Shown here in pieces: positions 5,912-10,490 of a stretch of DNA of 10,490 bases. The DNA comes from JBKECA01 sp047973435. Its GTDB lineage: Bacteria; Planctomycetota; Planctomycetia; Planctomycetales; Planctomycetaceae. A program made the position numbers and the translations under genes. The stretch covers positions 1 through 10,490 of the forward strand of contig JBKECA010000339.1 of NCBI GenBank assembly GCA_047973435.1, written 5' to 3'. Positions within the stretch are counted from its first letter, which is position 1. Every line of letters starts with the position of its first letter. The notes under the pieces are model-generated. The model was not told the DNA's origin. It saw only the letters and a list, made by a program, of their open reading frames with translations, and searched no databases.

Positions 5912-6220
5912 CTAGAAGAAGGCAATCCGATCTTCACCATTCAACTCGACAATCGCCTTCTTCCAATCGGTCGTGTGACCTTCCCGCATCTTGTGGCGGC
6001 GAGGCTTACCCTTGCGAGTCTGCGTTCGCACCTTCTCGACCTTGACGTGCCACAATTCCTCCACAGCCTTCTTAATGTCGCCCTTGGTCGCCCGAGGATG
6101 CACTTCGAACTGATAGGCGTTGTAACGTTCGGAAACGTGCGTCCCCTTCTCCGTCACCAACGGCCGCACAATCACCTGATGCGGTTCGAGAACCAGACCC
6201 TGCTTTTCAACGGACATCAT
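5912..6220 (-). CDS. rplW: 50S ribosomal protein L23
   Basis: The 102-residue protein contains LEPHQVIVRPLVTEKGTHVSE, YQFEVHPRATKGDIKKAVEELWHVKVEKVRT and the basic segment KGKPRRHKMREGHTTDWKKAIVEL, the standard L23 pattern. L23 is the main tunnel-exit protein bound by trigger factor and the signal recognition particle. Its first ATG (6220) overlaps the rplD stop in an ATGA of 4 nt. A very purine-rich GGGGAGGGAGA lies directly upstream, inside the end of rplD, so coupled translation is likely. A second Met codon follows immediately at 6217. Confidence 0.97.
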   Translation of the reverse strand: MMSVEKQGLVLEPHQVIVRPLVTEKGTHVSERYNAYQFEVHPRATKGDIKKAVEELWHVKVEKVRTQTRKGKPRRHKMREGHTTDWKKAIVELNGEDRIAFF

Positions 6221-6888
6221 TCTCCCTCCCCTGTCGCCTGAGCGCCCGCTGCCTGAGCACGAGATTTCGCCTGTTCGCGGAGCTGGTCCAGCGCGTCTTT
6301 TGTTACCACCAGCCGCTTCTGACGCAGCAGGTCATACGCATTCAATTCACGACACGGCGAAACCGACAGCAATTCAATATTGCGGGCAGCCTTCCATACT
6401 GTCAGGTTGTAATCGGAAATCGCAAGCAGGCAGGTCTGCTTATCCACACCCAACGACTTCAACATCTGAGCCACCACGCGGGTCTTGGGCTCATTGACCG
6501 CCAGCGTATCAACCACCACCGCTTCCCGATCTGCGAATTTACTTAGCAACGCCATACGGGTTGCCGCCTGAACCGCCTTGCGTGGCAGGCGATAACCCCA
6601 GTCTTTCGGGCGACGCGGAAAGGTGCGCCCCCCCCCCACTCTTTTACCGGTTCGCTTATTGCCTGCCCGGGCCCGACCCGTTCCCTTTTGCTTGAACAGC
6701 TTCTTCGTACTGCCGGCGACCTCTCCGCGACCCTTCTGTCGCACCGTACCAACGCGCCGATTCGCTTCGTACATAACGACAACGTCATGCAGCAACTGCT
6801 TATTGATGCCGTCAGCCAGCTCGGCCGGGTCGAACTCGTAAGTTCCAACCTGACTACCGGACATGTTGACTACTGGAACCGAAATCAT
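6217..6888 (-). CDS. rplD: 50S ribosomal protein L4
   Basis: The 223-residue protein contains RRVGTVRQKGRGEVAGSTKKLFKQKGTGRARAGNKR, the typical extended tunnel loop of L4, followed by VGGGRTFPRRPKDWGYRLPRKA. It ends with a short A/Q/G-rich tail. L4 binds 23S rRNA, lines the exit tunnel and, in E. coli, represses the S10 operon through its leader RNA. The codons for Val84-Gly87 contain ten consecutive G (6628-6637). The ATG at 6888 is chosen because it starts the conserved strand ISVPVVN; the upstream GGTGTAGGT is a weak binding site. The spacer from rplC is 71 nt. Confidence 0.97.
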   Translation of the reverse strand: MISVPVVNMSGSQVGTYEFDPAELADGINKQLLHDVVVMYEANRRVGTVRQKGRGEVAGSTKKLFKQKGTGRARAGNKRTGKRVGGGRTFPRRPKDWGYRLPRKAVQAATRMALLSKFADREAVVVDTLAVNEPKTRVVAQMLKSLGVDKQTCLLAISDYNLTVWKAARNIELLSVSPCRELNAYDLLRQKRLVVTKDALDQLREQAKSRAQAAGAQATGEGE

Positions 6889-6959
6889 ACCTACACCAGA
6901 TACTGACTACTGCTGAGCACTACAATTGACCATCAGCCAAACCGAAACACCCCGATCGT

Positions 6960-7706
6960 TCAGTCGGCCTTGTTGGTCTGCCGCACCATCACATATCCAC
7001 CATTGGGGCCGGGAACAGCCCCCTCAATCAACAGAAGATTATTCACTGCATCGATCTTGACGAGCCGCAAATTGCGAATCGTACTACGCGTCCCGCCGTA
7101 GCGGCCCGACATCTTCACCCCCTTCTTGATCATCGAACTAGTACCCCGGTTCGTCGAGTTCGAACCAATACTACCACGATGACGGTGGACCTTTTTGGCA
7201 CCGTGACTGGCAGGCTGGCCGGCAAAGTTGTGACGCTTCATCACGCCGGCAAACCCACGCCCCTTGGACGTTCCCACCACATCAACCGCCTTGACTTCGG
7301 CAAATCGCTCAACCGTGAGCACCTGCCCCACCTCACAATCGTGTTGCTCCCCATCCGTACGAAACTCACGAATGAACTTCTTGGGCTCGCACTTCGCTTT
7401 GGCAACCGCCTCCCGGCCCGCCGCCTCGCGAGACTTCTGACGCTTGCTGCTCAACTGCACAACGTGACCACGGGCAGCGCGACTGGCCCGACTGCGCTTT
7501 CGCTGATCCTCAGGACGCTCTTTGTCACTGGCACTGAGATTGTCGTCAAAACCCAACTGCACCGCTTCGTACCGGTCGCGATCCTTGGTACGGACCTGCA
7601 ACACAACACACGGACCAGCTTCAACGACAGTCACAGGAACGATGTTGCCATCCTCCCCGTAGACTTGCGTCATTCCGATCTTTCGTCCCAACAGGCCGAC
7701 CGGCAT
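6960..7706 (-). CDS. rplC: 50S ribosomal protein L3 with charged insertion
   Basis: The chosen 248-residue form starts MPVGLLGRKIGMTQVYGEDG, the conserved L3 N-terminus, at the ATG at 7706, with GGGAG nine bases upstream. The frame is open further (ATG at 7745, TTG at 7754) but those residues are not family-like. VDVVGTSKGRGFAGVMKRHNF and the HRHRGSIGSN block identify L3, an assembly initiator near the peptidyl-transferase centre. Residues of about 58-108 form a K/R/E/A-rich insertion that makes the protein about 40 residues longer than E. coli L3 (209). The position of E. coli Gln150, methylated by PrmB, is Ser184 here. Confidence 0.97.
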   Translation of the reverse strand: MPVGLLGRKIGMTQVYGEDGNIVPVTVVEAGPCVVLQVRTKDRDRYEAVQLGFDDNLSASDKERPEDQRKRSRASRAARGHVVQLSSKRQKSREAAGREAVAKAKCEPKKFIREFRTDGEQHDCEVGQVLTVERFAEVKAVDVVGTSKGRGFAGVMKRHNFAGQPASHGAKKVHRHRGSIGSNSTNRGTSSMIKKGVKMSGRYGGTRSTIRNLRLVKIDAVNNLLLIEGAVPGPNGGYVMVRQTNKAD

Positions 7707-8115
7707 GGCTGACTTCTCCCAATCCCAAGCGATTCGAGACCGCATTACTGACAAACAACACCCAGCAGAACAGGGTCAACAAAAACACCCCAAACCGTCC
7801 GGGATTTCAATGCACACCACAATCAGGGCACAGCAGACCCGCCCATCGACTTGCCGGCAACCCAAGTCGCCAGAAAGCCGCCAGACACGCCACACCCAGC
7901 CAGGCACCCCGCGCTCACAGGCCAAGTCAGCCAGCTCGCAATTAATCTCACTGCGCGAACCAGACCAAAACAACCTGGGTCCGCCAGCTGACCTCACCAA
8001 TCACCCGCCACAGCCATCATCGCTGCAACACCGTGATCGCTCCTACCGGAGACCAGCCCAGAAGGCACCCCCTGACTCCAACTGTTCCATCCACCACTCC
8101 AGCCGACACGAATCG
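7707..8115 (-). other. 409-nt non-coding G/U-rich spacer between rpsJ and rplC
   Basis: I see no credible gene here on either strand. By direct count the transcribed sense strand has 165 G, 118 U, 77 C and 49 A, so G+U is 69 percent and G exceeds C about twofold. The segment contains repeated CTGGC and GGCTGG words, a 7-bp inverted repeat (7847-7869) and two-tier G-quadruplex-like motifs (for example 8087-8100). It may hold an untranslated regulatory RNA, an internal promoter or the remnant of a lost gene; none of these is demonstrated. Other spacers of this operon are 115 nt or shorter. Confidence 0.6.
7847..7869 (-). repeat. Inverted repeat inside the rpsJ-rplC spacer
   Basis: CGACTTG (7847-7853 on the plus strand) and CAAGTCG (7863-7869) form a perfect 7-bp stem with a 9-nt loop. 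No U-tract follows on the minus strand, so a rho-independent terminator is unlikely. Confidence 0.4.
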
Positions 8116-8430
8116 TCAGCTAGAGGCCTTGATCTTAATATCAACACCCGCCGGCAACGACAGCTTATTGAGAGCGTCGATTGTTTTTCCAGTTGGCTGG
8201 ACGATATCAATCACCCGCTTGTGAGTCCGAATCTCGAACTGCTCACGAGACTTTTTATCAATATGCGGACTCCGCAGGACGGTGTACCGCTCGATTCGAG
8301 TTGGCAATGGGATCGGCCCGTGGACAATTGCACCCGTACGCTTCGCCGTGTCGACGATCTCCGAAGCGGACTGATCAAGGATTGCATGATCGTACGCTTC
8401 CATCCGAATGCGGATACGTTCCCCTGCCAC
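8116..8430 (-). CDS. rpsJ: 30S ribosomal protein S10
   Basis: The 104-residue protein includes RIRIRMEAYDHAILDQSASEIVDTAKRTGA, GPIPLPTRIERYTVLRSPHIDKKSREQFEIRTHKR and a VDI end, matching S10 along its whole length. S10 belongs to the small-subunit head and, in E. coli, also acts as NusE in antitermination. The start is a GTG at 8430 with TAGGTGG just upstream; no ATG gives the full N-terminus. It is the first gene of the ribosomal cluster, about 70 nt downstream of a predicted transcription start. The next gene, rplC, is unusually far away (409 nt). Confidence 0.97.
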   Translation of the reverse strand: MAGERIRIRMEAYDHAILDQSASEIVDTAKRTGAIVHGPIPLPTRIERYTVLRSPHIDKKSREQFEIRTHKRVIDIVQPTGKTIDALNKLSLPAGVDIKIKASS

Positions 8431-8507
8431 AAAACCACCTACTCGAATCGATTTGTGATAGAACAGCCACCAGCGCGAGCCAATGTCGCGTAGGCGGGAA
8501 GTCGCGG

Positions 8508-8536
8508 ATGGTATCCCCGCTCAGACGACCTGTCAA
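8508..8536 (-). promoter_or_regulatory. Predicted sigma70-type promoter of the S10-spc operon
   Basis: On the minus strand a perfect TTGACA (8531-8536) is followed after 17 bp by TACCAT (8508-8513), four of six matches to the -10 consensus. Transcription would start near 8501, giving an untranslated leader of about 70 nt before the rpsJ GTG. The placement, between the esterase and the first ribosomal gene, is what an operon promoter would need. Confidence 0.7.
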
Positions 8537-8553
8537 CGAACTGTAAGTTCGTT
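8535..8553. promoter_or_regulatory. Perfect palindrome overlapping the -35 box
   Basis: AACGAACT and AGTTCGTT form a perfect inverted repeat with 8-bp arms and a 3-bp centre. It overlaps the last two bases of the predicted -35 element and extends upstream. It could be an operator for a dimeric regulator. A terminator role for the upstream esterase is less likely because no T-tract follows on the minus strand. Confidence 0.5.
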
Positions 8554-8656
8554 TCTCACTGGATTCTCAGTGCAGCGAGAGGTCGGGTCTTCTGACGCGT
8601 TCACTGGAGGCCGGTCAGTCACAGCGGGGGGCGGGTTGAAGCGACGGTGCATTCGC

Positions 8657-10192
8657 TCAGGATTGCACGATTCCCGCCATTTCTTGCGAGATTCGGCCGC
8701 GAAGCTCGCTTGAGAACAGGTTGCTGTGATCGCGATCCGGGTGCAGCTCGACGACGGCGTCACTTCCCAATTCCCGAAGTGTGGATTGCAGTTTTCGGCA
8801 CGCGCCGTCCAGCAGGAAGGTATCCTGCTCTCCCATGTGAATATGCAGCTTTCCTGTGAGGTGTTCTGCCAGCGTCGTCCAGCGATCCTCGATGTACAGT
8901 CGGATGTCGAACGGCTTCCAAGCGGCGGCGACGGCAGGGTTGATTTCGCCGGTGTGGCGATTCCAGAGCAATTGCGGCCTTTGAGCAGGACCCTGCGGAC
9001 TGAAACAGGCCTCGAAGCTGTGTAACTGGCCGCCGGGTCCCAGCACGTCCTCCCGGTGACAGAAGGTGTCGTACCATAACAGCACGTCGGCACCACGGCG
9101 TGCAAGCGGTCGGCGTTGTCCGTGCGAGTCGAGATACATGTTTTCCCCTGCCTGGTAGAGATTAATGCGCTGGAAGTCCCGAAAATCGACGGGGTCAGGG
9201 GCTGTGCTCCAGACGCCACCGAACGTTTCGGGCCAGTTCAGTTGCAACCACAAGCTGCTCCATCCACCGGAGGAGTGGCCCGTCAAGAGCCGACCGCGGG
9301 GTTCGTCAATACAGCGGTATTCTGCCGACAATGCCGGCAGGAAGTCCTTGACCAGCGCTGTCCCCCAGGGCCCGTTGTTGGCGGAGTCGGCGAAGACATG
9401 GTGCCCCAGCGGGCAACTGGGATCGAGCATCACACGGATGAATTCGACGCCGAGGTGATTGGTTTCCGGCACCGGCTCCGGCCGAAAGCCATGCGTGGCG
9501 GTTCCGCCAAAGCCCGGAATCTCGAAGATCACCGGATAGCGCCGTTCGGGATGATCGTCGTAGCTCGCGGGCAGGCGAACCATGCCCTGGACGGAAACAT
9601 CCCGGCCGTAGAACCGGCTTAGTCGATCCGATCGGACGGTCAGCAGCCGACAGCCGGGCGCCTCGGGAGTCGGACGGTGGGAAATCAGCTGCGAACAAGA
9701 GAGGTCGATGGCCGAACCGGCGTCACCCAAGGTGACGACCGGGCTGCAGACATTGCCAGCCCCGGTGCCAATGGTGCGTTCCCAGGGATTGAGCCGAATA
9801 ACCGCTTGCGCTCGGAATGCCGAAAGGTCGACTTGCGACCAGTCGACCGGATCTCGCAGCAATGTCTTATCCGCAGTGGACAGGACGACTTCGTCACCCG
9901 GTCGCAGGTTGACGACATCTTTTGCCAGTAGCGGTTCAGGATGAAACCAGCTTTCGCCGAGCAGTCTCGGCTCACGCTGCTGAGTGGTCAGAAACAGATA
10001 GACACGGCCGGAGTAGGGCTTGCTGGCCACGCTGGGGTCGAGACGGACGCGAAACTCCCGCGGCGGCTGGCCGATCGCCGTTTCGCCAACTGCCGCGCGC
10101 GGGAAGCGGCTGGCCACGATTGCAGCCACGCTGAGCGAACATCCCGCTCGTTGCAACCACTGTCGACGGCTGAATTGACGGCTGTTCAACAT
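8657..10192 (-). CDS. Secreted alpha/beta-hydrolase, esterase D type (Tat signal)
   Basis: The N-terminus contains SRRQWLQ followed by a short hydrophobic stretch (AGCSLSVAAIVA), a twin-arginine export signal, so the folded enzyme should leave the cytoplasm. Numbering below is from the upstream GTG at 10201, giving 514 residues. Residues of about 48-190 look like a beta-rich N-terminal domain. The C-terminal half fits the putative-esterase family, with YPVIFEIPGFGG near residue 222 and the nucleophile motif GHSSG (Ser310). Asp460 (GEQDTFLLD) and His492 (DRDHSN) are probable triad partners. The ATG at 10192 is preferred because AGGTGA lies just upstream of it; that form has 511 residues. The substrate is unknown. 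Identification as a hydrolase is firm, the exact function is not. Confidence 0.85.
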   Translation of the reverse strand: MLNSRQFSRRQWLQRAGCSLSVAAIVASRFPRAAVGETAIGQPPREFRVRLDPSVASKPYSGRVYLFLTTQQREPRLLGESWFHPEPLLAKDVVNLRPGDEVVLSTADKTLLRDPVDWSQVDLSAFRAQAVIRLNPWERTIGTGAGNVCSPVVTLGDAGSAIDLSCSQLISHRPTPEAPGCRLLTVRSDRLSRFYGRDVSVQGMVRLPASYDDHPERRYPVIFEIPGFGGTATHGFRPEPVPETNHLGVEFIRVMLDPSCPLGHHVFADSANNGPWGTALVKDFLPALSAEYRCIDEPRGRLLTGHSSGGWSSLWLQLNWPETFGGVWSTAPDPVDFRDFQRINLYQAGENMYLDSHGQRRPLARRGADVLLWYDTFCHREDVLGPGGQLHSFEACFSPQGPAQRPQLLWNRHTGEINPAVAAAWKPFDIRLYIEDRWTTLAEHLTGKLHIHMGEQDTFLLDGACRKLQSTLRELGSDAVVELHPDRDHSNLFSSELRGRISQEMAGIVQS

Positions 10193-10201
10193 GGGATTCA
10201 C

Positions 10202-10365
10202 CTGTGATGAAGACGATCGTACTCAACTCCGGCACTGGAACCGCTGCCTAACCGGGGTCGGCAGCCAACTCCACAGCAGGGGAGTCAGTTCGCTACGCTG
10301 TATTGGGCCATGCTCGCTCGAAGAGGAATCAATTAGACTGTGTCAGCGGTGAGTTATTCGTTGTG
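10202..10365. other. Intergenic gap between thioesterase and esterase
   Basis: I see no gene in this 164-bp stretch. GCTGCC (10243-10248) and GGCAGC (10260-10265) form a 6-bp inverted repeat with an 11-nt centre, too weak to call a terminator. No convincing promoter for the esterase could be picked out by eye. Confidence 0.4.
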
Positions 10366-10490
10366 TCATCTTCCCGCCGTGTTGAGTGTGGCGAGAACCA
10401 GCAGCGTCCCGGTCCCGGTGGCGACGAGTTTGCCTGTGTCGTTGTGGACATCGGCCCGGGCGACAACGCTGGTCTTTCCGGAATGCAGCA
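10366..10490 (-). CDS. Hotdog-fold thioesterase (PaaI-like), C-terminal fragment
   Basis: Only the last 40 residues are inside the window. They read LHSGKTSVVARADVHNDTGK and continue with LVATGTGTLLVL, matching the last strands of PaaI-type acyl-CoA thioesterases, where a V-x-N-x-x-GKLVA-x-(G/A)-(T/Q) pattern is typical. Such enzymes hydrolyse acyl-CoA thioesters in the cytoplasm, but the active-site region lies outside the window, so the substrate cannot be judged. The gene runs in the same direction as the esterase, 173 nt upstream of its start, and may be unrelated to it. Confidence 0.7.
   Translation of the reverse strand, partial: LHSGKTSVVARADVHNDTGKLVATGTGTLLVLATLNTAGR

Noticed and set aside
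7707..7754. Upstream starts for rplC (TTG 7754, ATG 7745)
   Set aside because: The added residues do not match the L3 N-terminus and have no ribosome binding site, while the ATG at 7706 has one and begins at the conserved MPxGLLGRKIGMT.
7747..7780. Internal promoter (TTGACC) just upstream of rplC
   Set aside because: No -10-like hexamer lies 16-18 bp downstream; the nearest A/T-rich stretch is too far away.
7776..8000. Minus-strand open frame of 74 codons in the rpsJ-rplC spacer
   Set aside because: It starts at a TTG without a ribosome binding site, shows no family resemblance and has a composition explained by the G/U bias.
7705..8493. Plus-strand open frame of 262 codons covering the rpsJ-rplC spacer and rpsJ
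   Set aside because: Its second half is antisense to rpsJ, and its first half exists because the plus strand of the spacer is poor in T (49 of 409), so stop codons are rare. Composition is low-complexity (P, Q, S, R, T) with no recognisable domain.
8533..9219. Alternative minus-strand frame of 228 codons inside and beyond the esterase
   Set aside because: It overlaps the esterase in another frame across its catalytic region and has no recognisable domain.

Overview
This window is core-genome DNA from a bacterium, most likely a member of the Planctomycetota. That placement is an inference from three things: a lineage-style charged insertion in L3, an L24 with a C-terminal zinc ribbon, and a planctomycete-like secreted esterase beside the operon. 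No database search was possible. Every gene I can support lies on the minus strand, so the window reads biologically from right to left.

From 10490 down to 8657 there are two accessory genes. The first is the C-terminal tail of a hotdog-fold (PaaI-like) thioesterase, cut by the window edge. The second is a complete alpha/beta-hydrolase of the esterase D type with a twin-arginine signal. A gap of about 225 bp follows. It holds a good sigma70-type promoter (TTGACA, 17 bp, TACCAT) whose -35 box overlaps a perfect 8-bp-arm palindrome.

From 8430 to 1 runs a fused S10-spc ribosomal protein operon in canonical order: rpsJ, rplC, rplD, rplW, rplB, rpsS, rplV, rpsC, rplP, rpmC, rpsQ, rplN, rplX, rplE, rpsN (zinc type), rpsH and the start of rplF. 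These 17 genes encode proteins of both ribosomal subunits and should be co-transcribed. I see no terminator or clear second promoter between them. rplD/rplW overlap by 4 nt, rplN/rplX are 2 nt apart, and rpsC/rplP overlap by 62 nt. Other junctions have spacers of roughly 25 to 115 nt.

I found no defence, mobile or otherwise novel gene system. What deserves a second look is mostly between the genes. Several spacers carry degenerate 7-bp-phase repeats with ACTGA-type units, often directly against the next start codon and in place of a Shine-Dalgarno sequence. A 409-nt G/U-rich untranslated spacer separates rpsJ from rplC. The rpsC/rplP overlap includes a dual-coded ribosome binding site. The KOW loop of L24 is replaced by an unrelated sequence, and rplD contains a run of ten G within its coding strand.
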